Shown here: positions 27,932 to 37,289 of the stretch, in pieces
Layout of the letters: each line of letters opens with the position of its first letter
How positions within the stretch are numbered: the first letter of the stretch is position 1
Assembly: GCF_003234965.1 (NCBI RefSeq)
Contig: NZ_QKVK01000003.1
Coordinates: 248,001-312,000 of the forward strand
Length of the DNA: 64,000 bases
From: Aestuariivirga litoralis
GTDB taxonomy: Bacteria; Pseudomonadota; Alphaproteobacteria; Rhizobiales; Aestuariivirgaceae
Direction of reading: 5' to 3'
Position numbers and translations under genes: made by a program
Notes under the pieces: model-generated
Seen by the model: the letters and a program-made list of their open reading frames with translations, nothing else
What the model was told of the DNA's origin: nothing
Database searches by the model: none

Positions 27932-29124
27932 CCACCGGAACGCTACACGCGCGCGAGAGCCTTGTGGGACAGGCCATCGCCGCCGCCGGCCGCCGTCTCC
28001 TACCGCGCGATCTGGCAGGCGGCCTCACCCTGACGCTGCCGTCCGGACGCCAGCATCGCGTCGGCTTCGAGAAACCCGGTATCCAGTGCGACCTGACCCT
28101 GCGCAACTTTCGGCCCGTGTTGTCCGCCATGCGTCGTGGCGCGGTGGGCTTTGGGGAAAGCTTCATCCTGGGCGACCTCGAAAGCAGCGACATCACCGCC
28201 GTGCTGCGCTTCTACCTCCGCAACCGGGAAGCCCTGAACCGGGCCGGCAAGTCGGTCTTCTTCAAGAGCCTGGGGGATCGCCTCTTCCACCTGCTGCGGC
28301 AGAACACCAAGGCCGGGGCTCGCCGCAACATCAGCGCCCATTACGATCTCGGCAATGCGTTCTACGCCCTGTGGCTCGACCCCACGATGAGCTATTCCTC
28401 CGGCTTGTTCGGTGGCGGCGCGGAAACGCTGCAAGCGTCCCAGGTCGCGAAATATGAGCGCGTGGTCGATGCTCTTTGCCTCGAAAGGCCGTCAGAGATC
28501 CTTGAGATCGGTTGCGGCTGGGGCGGATTCGCCGAGGCTGCGGCTGAGCACGGCCATCGTGTCACGGGCCTCACGATTTCGCGCGAGCAGCTGGAATTCG
28601 CGCGCCACCGCCTCGGGGAACGGGCGGACATCCGTTTTGAGGACTATCGCGACACCACCGGGCAGTTCGATGCCATCGCTTCGATCGAAATGATAGAGGC
28701 CGTGGGTGAGGCCAACTGGCCGACCTATTTCAAGGTCTTGCATGACCGTCTGAAGCCTGGCGGGCGCGCTGCTGTCCAAGCCATTACCATCGCGGACAGC
28801 CTCTATGACGGTTACCGCCGCAAGGCAGACTTCATCCAGCGCTACATCTTCCCGGGTGGGATGCTGCCGACCAAGTCGATCCTCGCCGAGCAGGCTCGTC
28901 GCGCCGGACTCAGCTTCGAACCCGTCGTGATCTTCGGCCAGGATTATGCCCGCACCCTGGCGCTGTGGCGGGAGCGCTTCGAGGCAGCCTGGCCAGAGAT
29001 CGAGCGTCTGGGCTTTGACGCCAGGTTCCGGCGCCGCTGGGTGTACTATCTCTCTTACTGTGAGGCTGGTTTCCGCGAGGGCTCGATCGACGTGGGCATC
29101 TACCGTTTCCACCGGACCTTGTGA
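27928..29124 (+). CDS. cyclopropane-fatty-acyl-phospholipid synthase family protein
   Basis: A 398-residue SAM-dependent methyltransferase acting on unsaturated acyl chains of membrane phospholipids. The start at 27928 overlaps the DUF1365 stop; the frame back to 27844 is a shadow. The N-terminal lipid-binding half leads to SAHYDLGNAFYALWLDPTMSYSSG and the SAM loop LEIGCGWGGFAEAA. ASIEMIEAVGEANW and FIQRYIFPGGMLPT follow. All are diagnostic of the family. Membership in an RpoE-controlled operon suggests membrane change under oxidative stress. The product may be a cyclopropane or another methylated acyl chain. Confidence 0.92.
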   Translation: MTTGTLHARESLVGQAIAAAGRRLLPRDLAGGLTLTLPSGRQHRVGFEKPGIQCDLTLRNFRPVLSAMRRGAVGFGESFILGDLESSDITAVLRFYLRNREALNRAGKSVFFKSLGDRLFHLLRQNTKAGARRNISAHYDLGNAFYALWLDPTMSYSSGLFGGGAETLQASQVAKYERVVDALCLERPSEILEIGCGWGGFAEAAAEHGHRVTGLTISREQLEFARHRLGERADIRFEDYRDTTGQFDAIASIEMIEAVGEANWPTYFKVLHDRLKPGGRAAVQAITIADSLYDGYRRKADFIQRYIFPGGMLPTKSILAEQARRAGLSFEPVVIFGQDYARTLALWRERFEAAWPEIERLGFDARFRRRWVYYLSYCEAGFREGSIDVGIYRFHRTL

Positions 29125-29155
29125 TCGGCTGCGCGCCAGGCGCCGTAGTGCGGCC

Positions 29156-29629
29156 ATGCTCAAGCGCAACGACACAGCTCCCTTCGACCTTCTCGCCTGG
29201 CTGGAAGGCCGCACCCATGCCCAGGGCTATGTGGAAGACCGCCGCGGCCGCCTCCGCAGACGTTTCACGATCGATCTGTTCGGACAGGCGGATGGCAACA
29301 CCCTCAGCCTGCATGAGCAGTTCCTGTTCGACGACGGCGAACGTCAGGAGCGGACCTGGATTCTCACCCGTGGCTCTGACCGCAGCTTCACCGGGCGCGC
29401 CGGCGATTCGGCATCGGATGCGGTCGGCCGCTGCGAGGAGGGTGTGGCCTATCTGTCGTCGGAATTGACAATTCCGGTTGGTGGCCGCGCCATCACCTTG
29501 CGCTTCGAGGATGCCTTTTATCAGGCCGGACCGCGCCTCGTGCTCAACCGCTCGACCATGAGCAAATGGGGCGTCCGCCTCGGCCAGATCCTCATCCAGT
29601 TCCACAAGGACGATCAGCGCTCACCGTAG
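29156..29629 (+). CDS. DUF3833 family protein
   Basis: A 157-residue protein of unknown function, last of the RpoE-linked operon. It resembles DUF3833 proteins, which have a lipocalin-like beta-rich fold: DLLAWLEGRTHAQGYVEDRRG, FLFDDGERQERTW and LRFEDAFYQAG. It has no lipobox or signal peptide, unlike many members. The ATG at 29156 is chosen because upstream sequence in frame overlaps the methyltransferase gene. The last 16 bases overlap the convergent SGNH hydrolase gene. A role in lipid binding is only a guess. Confidence 0.75.
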   Translation: MLKRNDTAPFDLLAWLEGRTHAQGYVEDRRGRLRRRFTIDLFGQADGNTLSLHEQFLFDDGERQERTWILTRGSDRSFTGRAGDSASDAVGRCEEGVAYLSSELTIPVGGRAITLRFEDAFYQAGPRLVLNRSTMSKWGVRLGQILIQFHKDDQRSP

Positions 29630-31605
29630 AGCATGTCATAGAGGACCGGGCGCAGCGTCAGCATCAGGCTGTCTGCCATGGCGGCGTGACCTTCGGCTGA
29701 CGGGTGAAGCGCACCCGTGGTTTCCGAGAAGACGGCGGCGGAAGCCTTCTCGTCCAGCTTGCCGAACCGGTCACGGACCTTCTGGTTGATGACCATGTAG
29801 GCATCATTGAAAGTCCTCACCCAGCGCTGCCGCAGCGCATAGGGATAGTTCTGGGTGGCCGGGTTATAGGGCCGCCAGGAGCCTTCCTTGCCGGAGAGGC
29901 TGGTCTGGCAGGTCTGCGTATCGCGCTCGGCCGTTCCATAGCAAGGGATCATCAGCTGCTCTGCGGGGTCTGCGATGCGTTTGATGTTCTGGGCGCAGAA
30001 GCCATGCCCCTCGAACATCTTGTCGGCATAGATGCGGCCCGCGAAGGTCCAGCCATGATCGCCCGCAAGATCCTTCATGCGTCTGTAGAGCAGCGAGAAT
30101 TGCTCGCGCACCTTGGCCAGTCGGTCGGGTTGCGCCGTCAGCCAGGACGAGAACATGTCGAGAGACTGGTTCGCAGCATAGCGGTCCTCGTCATCGCCTT
30201 CGTCCGGGGACGCTTCGCACAAATCCCCTGCCTCGTTCGTCACGAGATCAGGATAGGCGGTGAGCACGATGCGCGAAGGATCAAAGACGCCATCGGCAGC
30301 AGACGTCACCGGGACGGTGGTTTCCAGCGCGGAGGCCAGGTTGGCATAGGCTTCCGGCAGGATGTCCCGCATGCGCGCAGCAAATTCCTTTGCACTCACC
30401 GTGGCACCGAAGAACGAGGCGATGGTGGCCGAAGCGGAGTCGCGCAGCGAGGCCCAGGCCACGATATTCGAGAAGCCGATGTCATTGCCGCCGACGCTGA
30501 GAAAGACAAAATCCAGCGGGCGACGGAAGTTGCTTTCCGGACAGGTGGGAAGACCGCGCTTCATTTCAGGTGTCTCGCGGCACAATTCACGCATCATGCG
30601 GTACAGCTGCGAATCCTTGGGACCGCCGGCGATCATCGGAGCTGCCAGCTGGGCCGATCGCTCCGTGCTGGCAAGGCGTTCCACATAGGTCTGCGGGCCG
30701 AGAATCCCGTCGGCAATGCTGGCGCCGGAGCAGGAGTAGTCAAGGAAGGTGACGGAGGACTGCGGGTTCTCGATGGCGATCTGCAAGGCCGCTCGCAGCT
30801 GCTGGCCATAGAGGGAGCGATGGCAAAGCTCGTCCGTCCACTCGGCGCCACCTCCAGCGTCGTTCTGGCGGCGCAGCGGATAGAAATTCCTGAAGCGGCG
30901 TGTATCGCTGAAGGCCACGGGCCGGTTGGGATTACCCTCGCCGGAGGCGAAGCTGTCCCCAAGCCCGGCAATCAGCAGGTCCTTGACGCGCGCCGCCGTG
31001 ATGATCGGCGCTTCGCCCACGACATTCACCGAAATCTCCGCTCCACCCGGATATGGCAACGCTACACCTTCGCCGCTCACCCGGTCGGAGCAGGAGGTCT
31101 GGGCAACGAGCTGCCCGCCGATGCGCCACTCGCACACCGCCGCTGCTGGCACGTTCTGGCCGGATAGCCACATCTCGATTGCATGCGATTGTGGCATGAC
31201 ATAGGCATCAATTCCGCCACAGGCGGAGTGGCTGCGTTTCCGCCCATCGTAGCACAGCCCGTCATGGCCCTTGGCAGCCCAGCCGCGCCAGTCGAAATTC
31301 TTGCGCAGGATATTGCTGAAGGCGATGTAGCGATCGTTCAGGACATGCTCCGAGCCGAGGACGGACGTGCGGGCGACGAAGGAGTCGCGCTCATCCGAAG
31401 CCATGCCTTGCTGGTCGACGTGGAGCAGGTACTGCCGCCAGGCATTCTCGTGCTGGCGGAAGAACATGGGATCCTGGAACAGCCGGAACCGGTTGGTGAC
31501 TTGCCATTCGATCCGGAACTGGCTGGTACTCAGGGTCTGCGCCTCCGCTGGCAGGGCGAAGACAAAAAGCAGGATGGCCAAGACGGGAAGAAGCACTCGG
31601 GACAT
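29614..31605 (-). CDS. secreted SGNH/GDSL-family hydrolase
   Basis: About 663 residues with a signal peptide (MSRVLLPVLAILLFVFALPAEAQ), so probably periplasmic or secreted. The SGNH blocks can be read: block I GLGDSFASGEGNP with the nucleophile Ser, block III SVGGNDIGFSN, and block V LHPSAEGHAAMADS with the catalytic His. A long N-terminal domain before block I (about 200 residues) holds several Cys residues. The start at 31605 removes 19 unlikely residues and places the signal peptide first. It is much longer than typical lipases. Substrate class (lipid, acyl sugar or glycan ester) is unknown. Confidence 0.8.
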   Translation of the reverse strand: MSRVLLPVLAILLFVFALPAEAQTLSTSQFRIEWQVTNRFRLFQDPMFFRQHENAWRQYLLHVDQQGMASDERDSFVARTSVLGSEHVLNDRYIAFSNILRKNFDWRGWAAKGHDGLCYDGRKRSHSACGGIDAYVMPQSHAIEMWLSGQNVPAAAVCEWRIGGQLVAQTSCSDRVSGEGVALPYPGGAEISVNVVGEAPIITAARVKDLLIAGLGDSFASGEGNPNRPVAFSDTRRFRNFYPLRRQNDAGGGAEWTDELCHRSLYGQQLRAALQIAIENPQSSVTFLDYSCSGASIADGILGPQTYVERLASTERSAQLAAPMIAGGPKDSQLYRMMRELCRETPEMKRGLPTCPESNFRRPLDFVFLSVGGNDIGFSNIVAWASLRDSASATIASFFGATVSAKEFAARMRDILPEAYANLASALETTVPVTSAADGVFDPSRIVLTAYPDLVTNEAGDLCEASPDEGDDEDRYAANQSLDMFSSWLTAQPDRLAKVREQFSLLYRRMKDLAGDHGWTFAGRIYADKMFEGHGFCAQNIKRIADPAEQLMIPCYGTAERDTQTCQTSLSGKEGSWRPYNPATQNYPYALRQRWVRTFNDAYMVINQKVRDRFGKLDEKASAAVFSETTGALHPSAEGHAAMADSLMLTLRPVLYDMLYGER

Positions 31606-31658
31606 ACGCGGACTTATACCCGAAGAACCCGGCCAAGTTTGGGCAGGAGCCCCGAAAA

Positions 31659-32441
31659 TCACGAAAAATCTGGAGTCCTGCGAGCGATGATCACCCGGAT
31701 GCCTGCGTCCATGAGCATCTTGTGATTTGCATCCGTCAGGCCATCGTCGGTGATCAGCGTCCCGATGCGGGTGAGGGGCATCATTGGGTTTCTGGCACGC
31801 AGGCCGAACTTGCGGCTGTCGGCCAGAACGATCACCTCATCTGCACGCTCAAGCAAAAGCGCGGTTTCCCTCACCACAAGAGGATGGGATTCCTGCATTC
31901 CCGTCGGCGTGATCGCCTGCGCGCCGAGGAAGAACTTGGATGCATAGAAATCGGGAGGTCCTGCGTGGGGTGCATACACGATGCCCGGCTCCCGATAGAG
32001 CTCGCCTCCCGCCAGTGTGAGATGGCAGGTGCCGTTCTGCCACAAGGTTGCCGCGAGCGGCATTGAATTGGTGTAAATTCTCACGTTGCGATTGGCCAGC
32101 AGCAGCGCGAAGAGATAGCACGTCGAACCGCCGTGGATGATCAGCGCGTCCCCGTCCTGCACAAGTGCGGCCGCCTCCCGCGCGATGGCCTTCTTGGCGG
32201 CGACTCCCAGCATCTGGTTCTCGGTGAAGGGCCGCGCGGTGACACCCTCGGCACTTCCCGTCTCTGCGGCGGCGATGCCGCCGAAGACCTTGCGTACCGC
32301 ACCGGTGGCGTGGAGCTTCGCAATGTCGCGCCGGATGGTGGCCGGAGAGGCATCCACCACACCCTGCAAGTCCCGCACCGAGGCGAAAGGCCGGTCCCGC
32401 AACAGATCCAGCATGAGCTTGTGGCGTTCTGCTTCCGTCAT
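31659..32441 (-). CDS. rhaR: DeoR-family regulator, probable RhaR
   Basis: A 260-residue repressor divergent from the rhamnose transport operon. The helix-turn-helix is near 18-40 (VRDLQGVVDASPATIRRDIAKL), followed by VRKVFGGIAA. The effector domain has IIHGGSTCYLFA, TLAGGELYREPGIVY, KFFLGAQAITPTGMQE and VLADSRKFGLRA, typical of DeoR-type sugar regulators. It is the counterpart of RhaR of Rhizobium leguminosarum by position. The 199-base region in front holds repeated CTCA motifs that may be its operators. Its ligand would be a rhamnose-derived phosphate. Confidence 0.82.
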   Translation of the reverse strand: MTEAERHKLMLDLLRDRPFASVRDLQGVVDASPATIRRDIAKLHATGAVRKVFGGIAAAETGSAEGVTARPFTENQMLGVAAKKAIAREAAALVQDGDALIIHGGSTCYLFALLLANRNVRIYTNSMPLAATLWQNGTCHLTLAGGELYREPGIVYAPHAGPPDFYASKFFLGAQAITPTGMQESHPLVVRETALLLERADEVIVLADSRKFGLRARNPMMPLTRIGTLITDDGLTDANHKMLMDAGIRVIIARRTPDFS

Positions 32442-32494
32442 ACTATCTCTTGATCACATGAGCACTTTTAATCATTTGTGCACTGCAAAAATCA

Positions 32495-32555
32495 CTCAAA
32501 GCTCATAAACTAACTCACTTGACGCTTTTTACTCACGGATGTTTATTATCGCTCA
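32495..32555 (+). promoter_or_regulatory. candidate rhaT promoter with repeated CTCA operator-like motifs
   Basis: TTGACG (32519-32524) with TATTAT (32544-32549, spacer 19) or TTTATT (32542-32547, spacer 17) forms a candidate promoter. CTCA occurs five times on the same strand, at 32495, 32502, 32514, 32532 and 32552. One copy lies in the promoter spacer and one just after the -10. DeoR proteins often bind several direct repeats, so control by RhaR is plausible. Confidence 0.45.
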
Positions 32556-32640
32556 CCGTCGAGGCAGTGTAAACAGAACCTCCAGGGATCCATGGACAAA
32601 ATGAGTCATGGACGGCGGCGGATGAAACGGGAGCGAACAC

Positions 32641-34188
32641 ATGCGAGCCGAGCAGATTGGTGCCGCAGCGGCAAGTGAAGTCGTGCTCCCCATCGCGCTC
32701 CTTGGCATTTCCAAGTCCTTTGCCGGCATCAAGGTGGTGAATGACGTCTCCTTCGACATGCGCCCCGGCGAGGTGCATGCCCTGATGGGTGAGAATGGTG
32801 CCGGCAAGTCCACCCTCATCAAGATCATGGCTGGGCTCTACCAGCCGGACGAGGGCGAGATCCGCGTCAATGGCGCGGCCATCCGTTTTGCCACCCCGAA
32901 GGACGCCCATGCCGCCGGCATCGCTACCGTTCATCAGGAACTCCTGCTCTTCCCCGAACTGACAGTGGCGGAGAACATCTTCCTCGGCCAGACACCCAAG
33001 ACCGCGCTCGGGACCATCGACTGGACCACCATGCGCCGCCGCGCGCGCCAGCTGCTGGAGGAACTCGACAGCGGTGACCTCGACATCGACCAGAAGGTCG
33101 CGCACCTCTCGGTCGGCAACCGCCAGCGCATAGAGATCGCGCGCGCCCTGGCGCAGGATGCGCGCGTGCTGATCATGGACGAGCCCACCGCAGCCCTGGC
33201 CGAACACGACGTGCAGCGCCTGATGAGCATCGTCCGGAACCTGAGGAAGCGCGGCGTCGCCATCGTCTATGTCAGCCACCGCATGCCGGAGATCTTTGCC
33301 CTGGCGGACCGCGTCACGGTGCTGCGCGATGGCCATCTCGTCGGCACGAAGGCGGTGTCGGAGGTCGATGAGCCGACCCTGGTCTCGATGATGGTTGGCC
33401 GCCCGATCGACCGGCTTTATCCCGCCAAGCAGGGCGAGGATGGGGACGTCGTCCTCGAACTCGCGAACGTCGCGCACCGAAGCGTTGTGCGGGACATTTC
33501 CTTCCAGATCCGCCGCGGTGAAATCCTCGGCCTCGCCGGCCTCGTCGGATCGGGCCGCACGGAAACGGCGCTCACCATCTTCGGCATCACGCCTGCCACG
33601 GCGGGCCAGATACTCATCGACGGGAAGCCCGTCACCATCACCTCGCCCGAGCAGGCACGTGACCTGCGGATCGCCTATGTGCCGGAGGACCGGGCTCACC
33701 AGGGATTGATCCGTCCACAGACGATCGAAGACAATATCGCACTTGCCAACCTGAAGCGTCTGACGCGGGGGCTTTTCATCGATGCCGCAAGGGTCGCGGC
33801 AGGGGCCCGCGAGGCGATCACCCGCTTCGGTATCCGCGCACGGGGCCCGGAGCAGCCGGTGCGCCAGCTCTCAGGCGGCAACCAGCAGAAGGTGGTTCTG
33901 GCGAAGTGGCTCGCCACCAACCCGCGCATCCTCATCATGGACGAGCCGACCCGCGGAATCGACGTCGGCGCCAAGGCCGAGATCCACCAGCTCATGCGCC
34001 GGCTCGCCGGCGAGGGCATGGCGATCCTGATGATCTCGAGCGAACTTCCCGAGGTGCTGGGCATGAGCGACCGTGTGCTGGTCATGAATGGCGGCCGGAT
34101 CGTCGGTGAATTCGACAAGGAACACGCCACGGCCGAAGCCGTGGGCACCGTGATGACGCGGAGCTACACCAAGGAGCAGGCGGCATGA
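32641..34188 (+). CDS. rhaT: rhamnose ABC transporter ATPase
   Basis: A 515-residue cytoplasmic ATPase with two fused nucleotide-binding domains, as in the CUT2 sugar-importer family. Domain 1 has Walker A GENGAGKST, signature SVGNRQRIEIARAL and Walker B IMDEPTAAL. Domain 2 has the modified P-loop GLVGSGRTE, signature LSGGNQQKVVLAKWL and IMDEPTRGIDVG. GGGAG precedes the ATG at 32641. It is the first gene of a six-gene plus-strand operon and overlaps the permease gene by ATGA. The substrate call rests on the downstream rhaD and rhaI. Confidence 0.92.
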   Translation: MRAEQIGAAAASEVVLPIALLGISKSFAGIKVVNDVSFDMRPGEVHALMGENGAGKSTLIKIMAGLYQPDEGEIRVNGAAIRFATPKDAHAAGIATVHQELLLFPELTVAENIFLGQTPKTALGTIDWTTMRRRARQLLEELDSGDLDIDQKVAHLSVGNRQRIEIARALAQDARVLIMDEPTAALAEHDVQRLMSIVRNLRKRGVAIVYVSHRMPEIFALADRVTVLRDGHLVGTKAVSEVDEPTLVSMMVGRPIDRLYPAKQGEDGDVVLELANVAHRSVVRDISFQIRRGEILGLAGLVGSGRTETALTIFGITPATAGQILIDGKPVTITSPEQARDLRIAYVPEDRAHQGLIRPQTIEDNIALANLKRLTRGLFIDAARVAAGAREAITRFGIRARGPEQPVRQLSGGNQQKVVLAKWLATNPRILIMDEPTRGIDVGAKAEIHQLMRRLAGEGMAILMISSELPEVLGMSDRVLVMNGGRIVGEFDKEHATAEAVGTVMTRSYTKEQAA

Positions 34189-35159
34189 GCGATGTCGCCC
34201 TCTCCCCCGGCCGCTCCAACCTGCAACGTTTCCTTTCCGGCTACGGCCAGGAGATCGTGGTGCTGCTCTCCATCGTCGCGCTCTTCGTGGTGGTCGGCGC
34301 CATCAACCCGCGCTTCCTTTCCGACACCAACATCAATTCGATCTTTGCCGGCAATGCCTATATCGCCATAGCGGCAATCGGCATGTCGATGATCATCATC
34401 GCCGGCCACATCGACGTCTCGGTGGGTGCCCTCATCGGCGTCATCGCCACCATTGCCGGCACGCTGGCCGTGAAGGGCTACCCGATCTGGATGGCATGGA
34501 GCGTGCCCATTCTTTTCGCCGTTGCGGTCAATGCCGGTGTCGGCACGTTGGTGGCCTATACGCGCATCCCGTCAATCGTCGTGACACTTGGCATGCTGTC
34601 GATCCTCAAGGGCGGCCTGATCAGCGCAACCCAGGGCGAGTGGATCACCAACATGCCGCCCGAATTCATGATCGCCCAGATGCGGCCCTTCGGCATTCCC
34701 TCTGCCGTGTGGTTCATGGTGGCGCTCACCATCATCGCAGCCGTCTTCCTGCGCTATACCGACTTCGGCCGCTCGATCTATGCCGTGGGTGGCAACATGG
34801 AAGCGGCGCGCGCGGCAGGCATCAATCCCGAGCGCACGGTGATCGGCGTCTTCGCGCTGCACGGCCTCTTCGCCGGCATCGCGGGCATCCTGTTTGCCAC
34901 GCAGCTGCAGGTGATCCAGTCCACCGTGCCGCCCAACCTGGAACTCACCGTCATCACCGCCTCGGTGATCGGAGGCGTGTCGATTCTCGGTGGTACCGGC
35001 ACGGTGATCGGCTCGACACTCGCTGCCATCCTCTTCGCCTGCATCGGCTCCGCGCTGATCTTCCTCAACGTCTCGGCCTACTGGCTGCGCGCCGTTCTGG
35101 GTCTGATGATCCTCGCCACGGTTCTCGCTGACATGGCCCGCCGCCGGAGGGCCAAATGA
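34185..35159 (+). CDS. rhaP: rhamnose ABC transporter permease
   Basis: A 324-residue inner-membrane permease of the CUT2 (ribose/rhamnose) type with eight or more hydrophobic spans. Family stretches are GMSMIIIAGHIDVSVGALIGV and TDFGRSIYAVGGNMEAARAAG; near the end is VIGGVSILGGTGTVIGS. It overlaps both neighbours by ATGA, which ties its synthesis to the ATPase and to the second permease. It probably forms a heterodimeric channel with the next gene's product. Confidence 0.9.
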   Translation: MSDVALSPGRSNLQRFLSGYGQEIVVLLSIVALFVVVGAINPRFLSDTNINSIFAGNAYIAIAAIGMSMIIIAGHIDVSVGALIGVIATIAGTLAVKGYPIWMAWSVPILFAVAVNAGVGTLVAYTRIPSIVVTLGMLSILKGGLISATQGEWITNMPPEFMIAQMRPFGIPSAVWFMVALTIIAAVFLRYTDFGRSIYAVGGNMEAARAAGINPERTVIGVFALHGLFAGIAGILFATQLQVIQSTVPPNLELTVITASVIGGVSILGGTGTVIGSTLAAILFACIGSALIFLNVSAYWLRAVLGLMILATVLADMARRRRAK

Positions 35160-36106
35160 CTGGCGCTCAATCGAAGCTGCTGCGGCATGAGACGATCCTC
35201 GCGGTGCTCACCGTCATCGCAATGGTGGTGCTCGCCTCGTTGTCGGACAAGTTCTTCACGGTGGACAACCTGTTGAACCAGGGACGCCTGATGGCGGAGG
35301 TCGGCCTCGTCTCGGTCGCCATGACCTTCGTCATCGTCACGGGCGGCATTGACCTCTCGGTCGGCTCCATCCTTGGCCTCACGGCAATATTGCTCGGGGT
35401 TTTCTGGAAGAACCTCGGCTTGCCGCTCCCCGCGGCCATTGTGCTTGCCATGGCTTGTGGCACTTTCGCCGGCTGGGTGAACGGACTGATCATCACGCGT
35501 TTCAGCGTGCCACCCCTGATCGCCACGCTGGCGACACTTGCCCTTTATCGCGGCCTTGCCGAAGGCATCAGCGAGGCGCGCTCGGTGCGTGGCTACCCCG
35601 AGTGGTTCTTCTTCTTCGGCCAGGGCGAGGTGCTCGGTGTCCACTTCCAGCTCTGGGTGCTCGGCATCGTCACGGTGATCGCCGCCGTCATTCTCGGCCT
35701 CACGCCCTTCGGCCGCGCCACCTATGCGATCGGCGCCAATGAAGTGGCGGCACGCTTCTCCGGCATCCGCGTCAATGCAACGAAGCTCTGGATCTACACG
35801 GCCTCCGGCTTCTGTGCGGCTCTGGCCGCCGTGATCTTCGTCTCGCGAGTCACCACCACGCGTTCCGACATGGGCACCGGACTTGAACTGGATGCGATCA
35901 CCGCCGTCGTGCTCGGCGGCACCTCGATCTTCGGCGGCCGGGGCACAATCATCGGCACGGCGCTGGGCCTGATCCTGATCCAGGCGCTCAAGAACGGACT
36001 GGCGTTGTCCGGCGTGAAGGGTGACGGCACCATCGTCGTCATCGGATTGGTTTTGATCGGCGCGATCCTCGTGGGCGCGCTGTTCGACAGGAACAGAGGC
36101 GGCTGA
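35156..36106 (+). CDS. rhaQ: rhamnose ABC transporter permease
   Basis: A 316-residue second CUT2 permease with the same span pattern. FVIVTGGIDLSVGSILGLTA, TPFGRATYAIGANEVAARFSG and VLGGTSIFGGRGTIIGTALG mark the family. It overlaps rhaP by ATGA and is followed by a 63-base gap before the binding-protein gene. The extended GYPEWFFFFGQGEV segment is as seen in rhamnose-type permeases and may be periplasmic. Confidence 0.9.
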   Translation: MTGAQSKLLRHETILAVLTVIAMVVLASLSDKFFTVDNLLNQGRLMAEVGLVSVAMTFVIVTGGIDLSVGSILGLTAILLGVFWKNLGLPLPAAIVLAMACGTFAGWVNGLIITRFSVPPLIATLATLALYRGLAEGISEARSVRGYPEWFFFFGQGEVLGVHFQLWVLGIVTVIAAVILGLTPFGRATYAIGANEVAARFSGIRVNATKLWIYTASGFCAALAAVIFVSRVTTTRSDMGTGLELDAITAVVLGGTSIFGGRGTIIGTALGLILIQALKNGLALSGVKGDGTIVVIGLVLIGAILVGALFDRNRGG

Positions 36107-36169
36107 CCAAGGGAGGCTGTCTCCGGCTCACCCGCCTGTGAGCGAGGAGACGAACATGGGAGAAACGAC

Positions 36170-37276
36170 ATGAAGAAACTGACGCTCGCCGCCATCGTGG
36201 GCCTCGGCCTCATGAGCGGCTCGGCGCTGGCCGCCTCCGCCTGGACCGGCGGCGATGACCAGCCCACCAACCCGCTGTCCTGCGACGCGACGCCTGCGAC
36301 GGTCGCCGCCAAGCCCTATGACGGCGGCGTTCCCACCAACCCGCCGGACCGCAAAGGCAAGGAGATCAACGTCGTCGACGTGCCGAAGCTGATCGGCATT
36401 GGCTACTTCAACGCCACCTCGAAGGGCATCGCCGATGCAGCCGCAGAGCTCGGCAACGTGAAGGCCAAGACCGACGGCCCGACCAAGGCCAACATCGACG
36501 AGCAGATCACCTTCATCGACAACTACATCACCTCGGGCGTCGATGGCATCCTGTTCGCCGCCAATGACCCGGTGGCGATCGCGCCTGTCCTCAAGAAGGC
36601 GTTGGAGAAGGGCATCAACGTCGTCGGCTATGATGCCAACTCGACGCCGGATGCGCGCCAGTGGTTCGTCAACCAGGCGGAGTTCAACGGCATCGCCAAG
36701 GCGCTGGTCGACAACATGGCGAAGGAAGCGGGCGAGGACGCGGGCGTGGCCATCGTCACCTCGACCTTCACCACGCCGAACCAGGCGCGCTGGATCGCCG
36801 AGATGGCGGCCTATGCCGAGAAGTGCCACCCGAAGATGAAGTGGCTGGAGACCGTCGAGGCCCAGGAAGACAACAACCTGTCCTTCAACCAGGCCACCAC
36901 GCTCATCAACAAGTATGGCGATGACCTGAAGGGCATCTTCGGCATGACATCCGTTGCGACACCCGCCTCGGCCGAGGCCGTGACCCAGGCTGGCAAGTGC
37001 GGCAAGATCGCGGTCGTCGGTCTCGCCACACCGAATGCGATGAAGCCCTATGTCGAGAAGGAATGTGTGAAGTCCGTCGTCCTCTGGAACCCGGTGGACC
37101 TCGGCTACGCTGCCATGCAGGTTCTGCGCGCGGTTGCCGACGGCACGCTGCAGCCGGGCGCCACTTCGGTAAAGGCGGGCAAGCTGGGCGATCTCCAGGT
37201 CATCAACGGCTCCGAAATCCTGCTGGGTGCGCCCTATACCTTCACCAAGGATAACATTGGCCAGTTCGACTTCTAA
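36170..37276 (+). CDS. rhaS: rhamnose-binding periplasmic protein
   Basis: A 368-residue periplasmic binding protein of the type 1 sugar-binding class. The signal peptide is residues 1-22 (GSALA before Ala-Ser). The core has IGIGYFNATSKGIADAAAE, FIDNYITSGVDGILFAANDP, GINVVGYDANSTPDARQWFVNQ, GIFGMTSVATPASAE and WNPVDLGYAAMQVL. In rhizobial clusters the binding protein (rhaS) precedes the ATPase gene; here it comes after the permeases. A GC-rich hairpin directly follows the stop and may stabilise this part of the message. Confidence 0.9.
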   Translation: MKKLTLAAIVGLGLMSGSALAASAWTGGDDQPTNPLSCDATPATVAAKPYDGGVPTNPPDRKGKEINVVDVPKLIGIGYFNATSKGIADAAAELGNVKAKTDGPTKANIDEQITFIDNYITSGVDGILFAANDPVAIAPVLKKALEKGINVVGYDANSTPDARQWFVNQAEFNGIAKALVDNMAKEAGEDAGVAIVTSTFTTPNQARWIAEMAAYAEKCHPKMKWLETVEAQEDNNLSFNQATTLINKYGDDLKGIFGMTSVATPASAEAVTQAGKCGKIAVVGLATPNAMKPYVEKECVKSVVLWNPVDLGYAAMQVLRAVADGTLQPGATSVKAGKLGDLQVINGSEILLGAPYTFTKDNIGQFDF

Positions 37277-37289
37277 ACCAAACCCTGAG

